Positions 16,008 through 24,021 of a DNA stretch of 64,000 nt are shown piece by piece. Each line of letters begins with the position of its first letter. Position 1 is the stretch's first letter. The stretch spans positions 1-64,000 of the forward strand of contig JBGUJH010000067.1 in NCBI GenBank assembly GCA_045113775.1, written 5' to 3'. Under the pieces are notes generated by a model. That model saw nothing but the letters and a program-made list of their open reading frames with translations, searched no databases and was not told the origin of the DNA. Source of the DNA: CAG-791 sp045113775 (lineage in GTDB: Bacteria; Bacillota; Clostridia; Lachnospirales; Lachnospiraceae). Both the position numbers and the translations under genes were made by a program.

Positions 16008-17850
16008 CGCCTTCCCCCTCCTGTTCACCGGATCCGCCGCCTGACAGCTGCAGGTCATAGATCTCCCTGTAGATCCCGCTCGTTTGTATGAGTTCCCTGT
16101 GTGTTCCTCTCTGGGTTATTCGCCCTCTCTCCATGACGATGATCTGGTCGGCATTCATGATCGTCGTGATCCTGTGCGATATCAGAAACACCGTGGCGCC
16201 GCGGGTCTCCTGCAAAAGCGACGCCCTGATCCTGGCATCTGTCTCGGAATCCACTGCCGACAGAGAATCGTCGAAGATCATGACAGGACACTTTCTGATC
16301 AGCATCTGGGCAATGGCAGTTCTCTGCTTCTGTCCTCCGGAGAGAGTAACGCCGCGCTCTCCCACAAAAGTGTCTAATCCTGACGGGAACCTGTTAACAG
16401 TCTCGATGAAGTCAGCTGCGGCGAGAGCCCGGCGCACTTCATCTTCCTCCGGCTCGTCGCAGGTAATGGCGATATTCCCGGCGATGGAGCGGGAGAACAA
16501 ATGCGGCTCCTGCAGGACCATGCCGATCTGAGAGCGCACATAGGACGTGCTGATCTTCGCCAGGTCCGCGTCGCCGATCATGATCCTGCCCTGTCCCTCA
16601 CCCAGCGGATACATTTTCTCCAAAAGATACATGAGCGTAGACTTGCCTGACCCTGTACCGCCAAGTATTCCGACTGTAGTTCCCGCTTTAACAGTAAAGG
16701 AAACATCCGATACGGCGTTTTTCTCATCGCCGTCATAGCGGAATGAGACATGCTCGAAGGAAATATCCCTGTCCAAAGGAGGTGTCAGCATCTCTTCCGG
16801 TTCACTCTCCTCCTTCGCGTCCATGATATAGCGCAGCCTCTCCAAAGAAATTCCCGCTTTGCTCATCTCGGAGATCACTCTCCCCAGGGAGCGGACAGGC
16901 CAGATCAGCATGCTGTTGTAGGATACAAAAGCAATAAACTGGCCGGCTGTGATATCCCCGTTAACGCAGAATATTGCTCCCATGACATTGACAAGCAGGT
17001 ACTGCAGCCCTGTCATGACATCTCCTGTGACCCAATAGTGTGTCAATATCCTGATAAGGCGGATCCAGAACTGCGTATAATACTCATTCTGCTTTTCAAA
17101 GCGGTCTCTTTCATACTGTTCCCTTCCAAATGCGCGGACCACTCTTACTCCTGTCAGGTTCTCCTGCGCGGTCGCAGAGAGGCGCCCCTCCTCCGCGTCC
17201 GCCTTCTCGAAGGCATCTCCGATCCCGGAATAAAAGTACAGCGAATAACCGATCACGACCGGTATAAAGACCGCCGCGGCCACTGTCATGGAAACATTTA
17301 TCCGGCTCATGAAAAAGACTGCCAGCAGGATCATGATGATGACCCTGACAAGGGACGTGAACTGCTCAGAGACAAATACTTTTATCGTCTCCACGTCAGA
17401 AGTGCACCTCTGTATGATATCTCCCGTGCTGTTCGCACTGTACCAGGAATAAGGAAGTCTCAATATTTTGGCGTAAAGTTCGTCTCTCATACGTTTTACG
17501 AACCTTTCGGCAGCAGACTCATTGAAATAGCGGAAGAGAAATCGGAACAGCGCTGCCAGGAGGGCGACCGCTGTTACAGCCGCCGCGATGAGGAAGGGAG
17601 ATCTGCGGAGAAGTTCTATCCCTCCGAGATCATTCAGGCACGCCAAAATAGACGCCGGAAGATCCGGCGCCTTATCTGCGATCACACTGTCTACTGTAAA
17701 ACTGATCATTCCGGGCATGATCATGTCCAGAAAGGACACGATCGCCGCAAAAGCCATACTCAGCAGGAAAAGCCCTGAACTCCCCTTCAGAAAATATCGG
17801 ATAAGGGAGAGGGAATTGTCAAATCCCTGCTTCTTCTTTCTCCTGTTCAA
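16000..17850 (-). CDS. ABC exporter half-transporter A (degenerate Walker B)
   Basis: The 616-residue partner of the downstream half-transporter has an N-terminal six-helix membrane domain (about 25-320) and a C-terminal ATPase with Walker A GGTGSGKST and an intact LSGGQ signature. Walker B reads VMIFDDSLSAVD, with Asp in place of the catalytic Glu. This loss, matched by the altered signature of the partner, is the known asymmetry of heterodimeric ABC exporters: this subunit's Walker motifs and the partner's signature form the degenerate site. It begins 19 bases after the upstream nuclease-ATPase gene, so it is probably in the same operon. Confidence 0.94.
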   Translation of the reverse strand: MNRRKKKQGFDNSLSLIRYFLKGSSGLFLLSMAFAAIVSFLDMIMPGMISFTVDSVIADKAPDLPASILACLNDLGGIELLRRSPFLIAAAVTAVALLAALFRFLFRYFNESAAERFVKRMRDELYAKILRLPYSWYSANSTGDIIQRCTSDVETIKVFVSEQFTSLVRVIIMILLAVFFMSRINVSMTVAAAVFIPVVIGYSLYFYSGIGDAFEKADAEEGRLSATAQENLTGVRVVRAFGREQYERDRFEKQNEYYTQFWIRLIRILTHYWVTGDVMTGLQYLLVNVMGAIFCVNGDITAGQFIAFVSYNSMLIWPVRSLGRVISEMSKAGISLERLRYIMDAKEESEPEEMLTPPLDRDISFEHVSFRYDGDEKNAVSDVSFTVKAGTTVGILGGTGSGKSTLMYLLEKMYPLGEGQGRIMIGDADLAKISTSYVRSQIGMVLQEPHLFSRSIAGNIAITCDEPEEDEVRRALAAADFIETVNRFPSGLDTFVGERGVTLSGGQKQRTAIAQMLIRKCPVMIFDDSLSAVDSETDARIRASLLQETRGATVFLISHRITTIMNADQIIVMERGRITQRGTHRELIQTSGIYREIYDLQLSGGGSGEQEGEGDE

Positions 17851-17869
17851 TTAAACTGTTCTCTCCTGT

Positions 17870-19366
17870 TCACTGTTTCCTGATTGACATTACCTGTGAC
17901 AGCAGTTCTTCGTTCCCCTCTACTAGCAGGCAGAGCTTTTCCCTGGTCCTTGATATACCCTCATAGAGCACGGTCAGGGCATCTTCTCCCTGTTCTCCGC
18001 CGGCCTGCAGGCGGTTGTCATCATCATAGTAAAACCTCTCATCGAGGATGATCGCGGTGCGGTCGATCTCAAGTCCGACGATGTCTTCTTCCGCCAGTCC
18101 TTCTGTTATCCCATTGCCTGATCCGGGAAGCTGGATCTTATGGTATCCCTTCTCGACATAGTAGTCGAGGATGGCGTCTGCCGACTCCATGTTCTCTGCA
18201 TAGAGAACGTCGATACAGCTGAAGTTAACTCCGGGCGATTTCTCTTTGCGGTTAAAAAGCGTGCGCAGGAAAGCATAAACAGGACGATTGATCCTGATGT
18301 TGCCGGTAAACTCCAGTCTGATCGGGTCAAGCTCTTCGATCCGCTCAAGGAGTTCTTCGCTGTTCCCATCAGACCCCTTCAGACGGCGCGGGTCATAAGC
18401 TATGATACACGGTACATTTTCCGATCCGGCGTAGGCCGACAGCTTTTTCAAAGCGTCCGCGGAGATCCTGTTGCCCTCATCGACCAGAATACAGGACCAG
18501 TCCTCGTCCGTGTCAAAATCATCCGCGCTTCGGATCCATACTTTTTTGAGGCGCTCATCGAGGATCCTGTGGCCCTCCTGAAGTTTTCCTCCCAGAAGGA
18601 TCAGCACTTTCTTTTTCCTGGACAGCTCCATGGCAAGGTCAAACAGCAGGAGCGTTTTTCCTGTTCCGGTACTTCCTGACACAGTGATCAGAGGAGGCGG
18701 ATCCCTCTTTTCCTCCTTCAGCACGTCCAGGATCCTTCTCTTGAATTCAAACTGCTGGTTCGTGAGGAAATAACTGCCCTGCAGAAATTTGTCCGGGGCG
18801 TCGACCGGCGAGATCAGATAATCCGCCGCTCTGAAGAGCTGATCCAGATCCCTCTCAACATACTCCTCAAATGCAGGTCTGCAGAGGATATCTGCAAGTT
18901 CTCCCATCTCACAGACGTGCATATATCCCCTCTCATTGAGGTTGTAGAGTGTATTCGTCTCCATTACATAGGTAAAAGAATAGATCGTTGTAGATATATG
19001 CGTGAGGTAATACCTGTTCTGGCTAAGCTGCTTGCTGATCCTTTTCACATCGATGGCTTCGCTCTTGAGCTCTATGTTGAGAATGCACCTGCCGTCTCCG
19101 GAGATCTTGAGCAGGTCAAACTCTTTAGAGATGTGCGCGATCGTGTATGAGAAAAAGAATCCGTCCAGCCCCGAGATCCATCCCGAACGGGATCCCGATC
19201 TCGAGCTGAGTTCGGGGATCAGCTGCCCGACAAGAGAACGAAGCGACTGTACTTCATGCCTGCTGTAATCCTTATGGCGCTCCTCTCCGGAGAGTTCTCC
19301 GGCCAGCATGGAGAAGTTAGTGTCATTCTCCGCCCTGGTCAGAAGATACAAATTCATCGCTCTCAT
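17870..19366 (-). CDS. PD-(D/E)XK-like nuclease fused to SF1-like ATPase
   Basis: A roughly 498-residue protein of unassigned function. The N-terminal part has EFDLLKI followed by LNIELKS (about 80-100), the D...ExK spacing of PD-(D/E)XK nucleases. The second half is a P-loop ATPase related to DUF2075/RecD-like SF1 proteins: Walker A GSTGTGKT, Walker B CILVDEGNRI, a motif III-like CIIAYDPRRL and a motif VI-like YEGISRTREKLCLLV near the C-terminus. Start at 19366 just after the NudC stop; the ATG three codons later (19357) is equally possible. It sits in a minus operon with PAP2, NudC and the ABC exporter. A role in DNA repair or defence is only inference. Confidence 0.75.
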   Translation of the reverse strand: MRAMNLYLLTRAENDTNFSMLAGELSGEERHKDYSRHEVQSLRSLVGQLIPELSSRSGSRSGWISGLDGFFFSYTIAHISKEFDLLKISGDGRCILNIELKSEAIDVKRISKQLSQNRYYLTHISTTIYSFTYVMETNTLYNLNERGYMHVCEMGELADILCRPAFEEYVERDLDQLFRAADYLISPVDAPDKFLQGSYFLTNQQFEFKRRILDVLKEEKRDPPPLITVSGSTGTGKTLLLFDLAMELSRKKKVLILLGGKLQEGHRILDERLKKVWIRSADDFDTDEDWSCILVDEGNRISADALKKLSAYAGSENVPCIIAYDPRRLKGSDGNSEELLERIEELDPIRLEFTGNIRINRPVYAFLRTLFNRKEKSPGVNFSCIDVLYAENMESADAILDYYVEKGYHKIQLPGSGNGITEGLAEEDIVGLEIDRTAIILDERFYYDDDNRLQAGGEQGEDALTVLYEGISRTREKLCLLVEGNEELLSQVMSIRKQ

Positions 19367-19368
19367 AT

Positions 19369-20286
19369 TTATTCGTCCTGGTCTTTGTTGTGAGGCATTT
19401 CCCCGCATTGCCGGTAAAGGTATCCGACCGGCTCCCTGCCCTCCCGGAAAACGACCATCATTTCATTTGTCAGACTTAAGTCGTGAGGCTGCCCCTCCAC
19501 ATCCTCCCGCTTCACCCAGACGGCTTCTTTGAGTTCATTTCTGTCCAGTGTGATCCGGGTGCTTCCGTCCACGTCACAGTAGAATCCGGCCAGCAGGTCA
19601 TCAACGATGCCCCAGGGCTGTGATTTATAATACCTGATATTCTTTACCTTTAGCCCCACCTCTTCCATCACTTCTCGTGCAACGGTCTCCTCCAGCGTCT
19701 CCCCGACTTCATTAAAACCGGCTACCAGCGCATAGAAAGGAATCCTTCGGCCGGCGTATTTAGTCATCAGAATCCGGTCGCCGTCTGTCACCCCGATAAT
19801 GACTGCAGGCAGAATGCGGGGGTAGATCGTACGGCCGCAATTCGGACAAACGAGTGCTCTCTCTGTGTGCGAAGGGGCGGTCATATGAGCGCAGGTCCCG
19901 CAGTACCGGTTGTCCTTATACCATCCGGCCAGCTGCATGGCAGTATAAGCGGCAAAGATCAGATGCCGGTTCCCCTCTCCCAGATAATAATGAGGCCTGA
20001 GATCCCTGAGCGGGACCTCCTGCAGCTCTCCGGGCAGCAGGTTCTCTGCCTCCTTGCTGACGATCCCCATAAAATAGCCGGTCTCATCAATCGAGAACAA
20101 ATAGGTGTAAGTGATTCCCTCCGGCATTTCCCTGTACAACGGATAGCGCATGTGTCCTTCTGACACATGCGCCATTACGTTCTCAGTCCTGCTTCCTGTA
20201 AAGATCAGAATCGGACTGTTTTCCTGAGGAACAGCGTCCGGTCTGTACTGGTTGTCCATCCTGTGAGGCGCAATGTCCTGAATCAT
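19369..20286 (-). CDS. nudC: NAD+ diphosphatase / Nudix hydrolase NudC
   Basis: The 305-residue NudC-type Nudix hydrolase cleaves NAD(H) and, in characterised homologues, removes NAD caps from RNA. A zinc ribbon with CGTC and CPNC pairs lies near 130-155. The Nudix box GFNEVGETLEETVAREVMEEVG fits GX5EX7REUXEEXGU exactly. The NudC-specific SQPW motif follows (SQPWG). The N-terminal domain is also present, so the length is normal. It lies 21 bases after the PAP2 gene and ends three bases before the nuclease-ATPase start. Confidence 0.94.
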   Translation of the reverse strand: MIQDIAPHRMDNQYRPDAVPQENSPILIFTGSRTENVMAHVSEGHMRYPLYREMPEGITYTYLFSIDETGYFMGIVSKEAENLLPGELQEVPLRDLRPHYYLGEGNRHLIFAAYTAMQLAGWYKDNRYCGTCAHMTAPSHTERALVCPNCGRTIYPRILPAVIIGVTDGDRILMTKYAGRRIPFYALVAGFNEVGETLEETVAREVMEEVGLKVKNIRYYKSQPWGIVDDLLAGFYCDVDGSTRITLDRNELKEAVWVKREDVEGQPHDLSLTNEMMVVFREGREPVGYLYRQCGEMPHNKDQDE

Positions 20287-20306
20287 CTCTCACTCAGCTC
20301 CTTCTA

Positions 20307-20765
20307 TCATATATTGAACAATACAGCAACAATAAAGCCGAGGATCGCGCCTGCGGCCACCTGAAGAGGCGTGTGTCCGACGAACTCTTTGAGAGTCTGC
20401 TCCGGAGTCATATTACCGGCCCCCATTTGTTCAAAGAGCTCGATCATGTTGTTGATAACGACTGCCTGCTTGCCGGTCTCTCTTCTGACTCCCCTGGCGT
20501 CATGCATCACGATGATCGCCATAAAAACAGCGACAGCGAACACGGGAGAATCCCAACCCGCCACAAATCCGGTCGCGACGGCGACTGATGTTACTGTCGC
20601 CGAATGACTGCTCGGCATTCCTCCGTCTCCGAAAAGCCGTTCCCATACGACCTTTTTATTCAAGATCAGATGGATGATCAGCTTTATGACCTGGGAACAG
20701 ACCCACGCGGCTGCTCCGGTCTGTATGATCCTGTTTCCGATAATCTGCGAGAACACTTCACCCAT
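20307..20765 (-). CDS. Divergent PAP2 family membrane protein (YuiD-like)
   Basis: This 152-residue membrane protein belongs to the divergent PAP2 (acid phosphatase/vanadium haloperoxidase related) family. The motif GDGGMPSSHSATV holds the PSSH core, and a HDARGVRRETG segment carries the later His. Four hydrophobic segments are visible. A lipid phosphate phosphatase role is suggested by the family, but YuiD-like members are uncharacterised. It is the first gene of the PAP2-nudC-nuclease/ATPase-ABC operon, and a leader full of GC-rich palindromes precedes it. Confidence 0.88.
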   Translation of the reverse strand: MGEVFSQIIGNRIIQTGAAAWVCSQVIKLIIHLILNKKVVWERLFGDGGMPSSHSATVTSVAVATGFVAGWDSPVFAVAVFMAIIVMHDARGVRRETGKQAVVINNMIELFEQMGAGNMTPEQTLKEFVGHTPLQVAAGAILGFIVAVLFNI

Positions 20766-20785
20766 GTGCTTACCTCTGCTGTTTC

Positions 20786-20904
20786 AAGGCTCGCAGAGCG
20801 AGCCGCTGCGCCGCGTGTGGGTTGCCTGTAAGGCAACATCTTCCTTTCCGCACGCGTGTGCATCATATAACTCAGCGGGGGATTGTCCACCCGCCGCTGA
20901 GAGA
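20786..20904 (+). repeat. Composite palindromic repeat, copy 1
   Basis: Begins AAGGCTCGCAGAGCGAGCCG, continues CTGCGCCGCGTGTGGGTTGCCTG, and is followed by a CAGCGGGGG...CCGCTG palindrome. About 34 of 43 bases of the first part match 30359-30401, and both copies have the CAGCGGG palindrome on the same side, so the two loci share a composite element. Confidence 0.5.
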
Positions 20905-21017
20905 GTTTGTTACTACCCGCCGCCTGTAGAGGCGGGGGACATCCCCCCCTGTGTTATAACTAAGGTACTGAATAATAACATACTACCATATTATCCGGAG
21001 TTTAATAACCCATCAAA

Positions 21018-21049
21018 AAAGATCACGCCGTACAGACAGTGTGATCTTT
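21018..21049 (-). terminator. Terminator after the HPr-like gene
   Basis: AAAGATCAC and GTGATCTTT form a 9-bp stem followed on the minus strand by six Ts, 27 bases after the stop codon of the HPr-like gene. Confidence 0.85.
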
Positions 21050-21075
21050 GCAGTTCGAGTTCCGCATTATTCAGT

Positions 21076-21333
21076 TTACAGAAACTGTGCAGCATACTGC
21101 TCCATCATTGCCGCGTCATCTGCTTCGCTGTCGCCCTCAACCGCGATCTCGACGACATCGCCGGGTTTGATATTCAGGCTCATAACGTTAAAGATTAGTT
21201 TCGCGTCACCGTGCTTTTCGCCGTTTCGGATCGACACTTTACTGCTGCACTTGATCGCTTCTTTCACAAATTTACCGGCTCTCCTGATATCCAATCCGTT
21301 CTCAAAGCGGGATGTAAAATGAAATACTACCAT
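21076..21333 (-). CDS. HPr-like protein lacking His15 and Ser46
   Basis: This 85-residue protein aligns without gaps to HPr. The active-site loop GLHARPA of HPr reads GLDIRRA here, placing Asp at position 15 where the phosphocarrier His belongs; Arg17 is kept. The regulatory helix KSIMGVMSL reads KLIFNVMSL, placing Leu at position 46 where HPr kinase phosphorylates Ser. It therefore cannot be a normal phosphocarrier or a Crh-like Ser46 signal. It is the last gene behind a mannose-family PTS, three bases after a two-helix membrane protein. It may be a dominant modulator or an adaptor mimicking phospho-HPr; this is inference. The GGAG ribosome binding site is good. Confidence 0.85.
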   Translation of the reverse strand: MVVFHFTSRFENGLDIRRAGKFVKEAIKCSSKVSIRNGEKHGDAKLIFNVMSLNIKPGDVVEIAVEGDSEADDAAMMEQYAAQFL

Positions 21334-21336
21334 AGC

Positions 21337-21645
21337 TTACTCCTTCTTCAAGTCACCGTCATTATGTCCCTTTTCGGCAGCATTCAGTATTTTCTCAACG
21401 TTGTCTCTTCCCGTGCGGATCCCGAGATTACAGATGACCGCAAAGGCAACTCCCGCCACGATCAGAACGATCCCTGCCGCTCCGATCGCGATCCGGTGCT
21501 GATTTCCTGTAAAGCCCATGTACGCCACTGCCACGCCGATCGCCGACAGCACCATGGCATAGGTCCTCCATCTGCTGATCCTCTCAAGTGCTTCAGATTG
21601 CTTTTTTGCTTCTTCAAGCAGTTCCTGTTTAGTGAGCTGAGACAT
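21337..21645 (-). CDS. Two-helix membrane protein of unknown function
   Basis: A 102-residue protein with an N-terminal charged amphipathic helix (about 1-25), two hydrophobic segments (about 28-44 and 50-72) separated by a short GNQHR turn, and a charged C-terminal tail. I do not recognise a family. It is placed between the PTS IID gene and the HPr-like gene and has AAAGGG upstream of its ATG. The gap behind IID holds a terminator with only four Ts and no obvious promoter, so it may be expressed by read-through at a lower level than the PTS. It could tether or partner the HPr-like protein. Confidence 0.7.
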   Translation of the reverse strand: MSQLTKQELLEEAKKQSEALERISRWRTYAMVLSAIGVAVAYMGFTGNQHRIAIGAAGIVLIVAGVAFAVICNLGIRTGRDNVEKILNAAEKGHNDGDLKKE

Positions 21646-21674
21646 TTTATACCCTTTCAGAAATAATTGGAAAA

Positions 21675-21702
21675 CAGGAGGATCCCGTTAGGAACCCTCC
21701 TG
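21675..21702 (-). terminator. Terminator behind PTS IID
   Basis: CAGGAGGGTTCC and GGGATCCTCCTG form a 12-bp stem (with G-T pairs) around TAAC, followed by TTTT on the minus strand. It would reduce transcription of the two downstream genes. A perfect dyad AAAGTTC-CAA-GAACTTT (21711-21727) lies between it and the IID stop. Confidence 0.7.
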
Positions 21703-21739
21703 CATTTCTTAAAGTTCCAAGAACTTTCTCTGTTTTGAA

Positions 21740-22579
21740 TTAGTAGGACAGTCCGGGGTTGAAGAAACCGATCAGAACACCGACGAACGCGATGACGACC
21801 AGAAGTCCCATGACCTTCAGCGGGCTGAAGCGCTTCTTAGCCATCAGCCACCAGCAGAAGATAACGAAGATCGCAGTAAGGAGTCCAGGGAATACGCTGT
21901 CAAGCTTTTCCTGGAGGACCATGTAAGCTTCGCCTGCTTCATTGTAGAGAGCAAAGCTTGTTCTTACAGAAACCCAAGTAGCGGAAACGGCACCGATAAC
22001 GATTCCGCCCAGTGTTGTAACTGCTTCACGGATCGCAGTACCGATATCGCCTACAAGGAACTCGACGGCTTTTGTACCCATGTCATAGCCCTTGAAGTAC
22101 AGGAAACGCATTCCGAAATATGCGAACAGGTTCCATACGATGATGTAGAAAATAGCGCCCATAGGGGATCCGCCGCCGGACATACCCATTGCGATACCCA
22201 GAAGGATCGGGATAACAGTACCGACTACCAGAGAGTCACCGATACCTGCGATAGGTCCCATCAGACCTGCGCGAAGTCCGTTGATAGTCTCGCTGTCGAC
22301 GTCTTCCGCACCGTTTGCTCTTGCTTCTTCAAGACCTGCGGTGACACCGACAATGATGGCGCCGAGCTGAGGCTCAGTGTTGAAGAATGTTCTGTAGGTG
22401 TCCATGGACTCAGCCATCCTGTCGGGATCATCCGCATAGAGCTCCTTGCAGAGAGGGAGCATGGAGCAGAGGTAACCGAATGTCTGCATGTGCTCCTGAG
22501 AGAAGCAGGTCAGGTTACCGTAATACCATCTGTGAAAACCAGAACTTAAAGCTTTTTTGGATAATTTTTTCTCAGCCAC
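21740..22579 (-). CDS. Mannose-family PTS membrane subunit IID
   Basis: The 279-residue IID subunit of a mannose/fructose/sorbose (man) PTS forms the sugar channel with IIC. Typical IID features are the N-terminal amphipathic segment (GFHRWYYGNLTCFSQEHMQTFGY), the GLMGPIAGIGDSLV motif near 105, and hydrophobic segments in the second half. The start codon is GTG with GGAGG upstream, and it directly follows the IIC stop. Sugar specificity cannot be read from the sequence. Confidence 0.95.
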   Translation of the reverse strand: MAEKKLSKKALSSGFHRWYYGNLTCFSQEHMQTFGYLCSMLPLCKELYADDPDRMAESMDTYRTFFNTEPQLGAIIVGVTAGLEEARANGAEDVDSETINGLRAGLMGPIAGIGDSLVVGTVIPILLGIAMGMSGGGSPMGAIFYIIVWNLFAYFGMRFLYFKGYDMGTKAVEFLVGDIGTAIREAVTTLGGIVIGAVSATWVSVRTSFALYNEAGEAYMVLQEKLDSVFPGLLTAIFVIFCWWLMAKKRFSPLKVMGLLVVIAFVGVLIGFFNPGLSY

Positions 22580-22581
22580 GA

Positions 22582-23442
22582 TTAGATATCCTCCTCATCA
22601 TCATCCCATCCGTTTTCAGCTGCCGCACTGGATGCCGCTGCTGCAGGTTTTCTGAGTTCGAGCATCTTCAGTTTGTAGATGATCATAGCGAACATGCCTG
22701 CGACTACAGTGGAAGCTACCAGGTTAATGCCCATGGAAGCAGCCAGTGTGAAACCTGTCAGATAAGGTATAAAGTCAAGAACGTTACGGACGATCTGCTT
22801 GAGCAGGATCGCAATACCTACGCAAGGAAGAAGTGCGCCGACGGTGAACAGAGTCTTCATCGGGATTCCGTCCATGGGAAGTTTTTCCTTGATCAGGTTG
22901 ACAACGGGCTCTCCTGCCATACACATGATCACTGTAGGGATCAGGGAGAAGCAGATGTGGGAGATCCAGGGGAGTACATAATCAACGAGAGGAAGCTTGT
23001 CGTATTCTCTCTTGTCTACCCATGCCCAGCCCATGTGCTGCCAAACGAGGTTCATGGTCGCTGTTCCGTAGAACAGAACGGTACCGATCGTACCGACCAT
23101 GGTGCCGAAAGAAGTAGCAAGTGCTGTTCCTTCTGTGGAAGCGGGATCCAGACCGTAGCTCTTAAGAGCGATCATTGCCAGCGGGATACCGATGTAGGAT
23201 ACGGCACGGACGTCAGCGGAAACAGTTCCGCCGGGAGTTACCAGTGCGATGTAAACGACCTGCATTGCTGCACCGACCATGATACCTGTGGGGATGTCGC
23301 CCAGCACGATACCGCAGACAAGTCCGCCGATCAGCGGTCTGCCCAGCGTGTAGTTACCGATGGATGTGCCGCCCAGACCAGGCATACTGGAGAGGGATGC
23401 AAATAATCCGAGAATAATTGCCTGAAATAAATTAATTGACAT
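22582..23442 (-). CDS. Mannose-family PTS membrane subunit IIC
   Basis: The 286-residue IIC subunit has about eight hydrophobic segments and begins MSINLFQAIILGLFASLSSMPGLGG. The PTGIMVGAAMQVVYIALVTPGG region is characteristic of man-family IIC. The C-terminus is an acidic tail (DDDEEDI). It lies 40 bases after IIB and two bases before the IID start. As part of the four-gene PTS it imports and phosphorylates a hexose or amino sugar using phosphate passed from IIB. Confidence 0.95.
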   Translation of the reverse strand: MSINLFQAIILGLFASLSSMPGLGGTSIGNYTLGRPLIGGLVCGIVLGDIPTGIMVGAAMQVVYIALVTPGGTVSADVRAVSYIGIPLAMIALKSYGLDPASTEGTALATSFGTMVGTIGTVLFYGTATMNLVWQHMGWAWVDKREYDKLPLVDYVLPWISHICFSLIPTVIMCMAGEPVVNLIKEKLPMDGIPMKTLFTVGALLPCVGIAILLKQIVRNVLDFIPYLTGFTLAASMGINLVASTVVAGMFAMIIYKLKMLELRKPAAAASSAAAENGWDDDEEDI

Positions 23443-23482
23443 TTCTTTCTCCTTCTTATGTATCTATTTTTGGCGGATCCGA

Positions 23483-23980
23483 TCAGTCAGTGTAACCGAA
23501 CTGGCCTCTGAACTTCTTCCAGTTGCCGATAGCGGTCTCTTTAAGAAGAGCGAACTCTACTTCATAGCCGGCCTTTGTGATCGCCTCAAGAGCGTCTGCC
23601 TCTTCCTGTGTGATGGACTGGTTGTTGCCGAGCTTGGTTGCGCCGGGACGGTCGTTGCAAGGGCCGATGATGACTGTCTTGACGTCGCTGGGAACGATTC
23701 CTGCGTCAACAAGGATCTTCTTCATGTCGATCGGGTTCTTTGTGATCAGGAAATATTTATCCTTGGATTCAAGAACCTTGGGAGCCTTTGCGATGAACTC
23801 ATCTACTGCCCACACAAAGGTCTTCTTGTCAGACGCGCTCTTATAAGCCCCCTTAAGGACAGGGTTCTTGGCAGCTGCGTCGTTGACAGCGATAAGGCCG
23901 GTGCAGGGATACTCAAGAGACCATCTTGTAACAGTCTGACCGTGGATCATTCTGTCATCTACACGTACGAAAGAAATCAT
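23483..23980 (-). CDS. Mannose-family PTS subunit IIB
   Basis: The 165-residue cytosolic IIB receives phosphate from IIA on His13 in the motif DDRMIHGQ and passes it to the incoming sugar. The following region (AVNDAAAKNPVLKGAYK) and length fit the man-family IIB. It is preceded by AGGAGG, 41 bases after the IIA stop. Confidence 0.95.
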   Translation of the reverse strand: MISFVRVDDRMIHGQTVTRWSLEYPCTGLIAVNDAAAKNPVLKGAYKSASDKKTFVWAVDEFIAKAPKVLESKDKYFLITKNPIDMKKILVDAGIVPSDVKTVIIGPCNDRPGATKLGNNQSITQEEADALEAITKAGYEVEFALLKETAIGNWKKFRGQFGYTD

Positions 23981-24021
23981 ATTAACCTCCTGTAAAGTTT
24001 AATTGTTTTGCAAAACAGTGA

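Larger units (their letters stand above)
20766..21075. other. Gene-free interval with a palindrome cluster
   Basis: A 310-base gap ahead of the PAP2 operon. Between 20786 and 20960 it holds at least five GC-rich inverted repeats in a row: GGCTCGC/GCGAGCC (about 20789-20805), GTTGCCT/AGGCAAC (20821-20837), CAGCGG/CCGCTG (20873-20899), CCGCC/GGCGG (about 20918-20936) and GGGGGA/TCCCCC near 20935-20949. The rest is AT-rich and ends with the terminator of the HPr-like gene. On the minus strand the palindromes would form the 5' leader of the PAP2 mRNA. Confidence 0.6.

Noticed and set aside
20786..20960. CRISPR-like array
   Set aside because: The palindromes differ from one another and have no constant repeat length or spacer length, and no cas gene is present.
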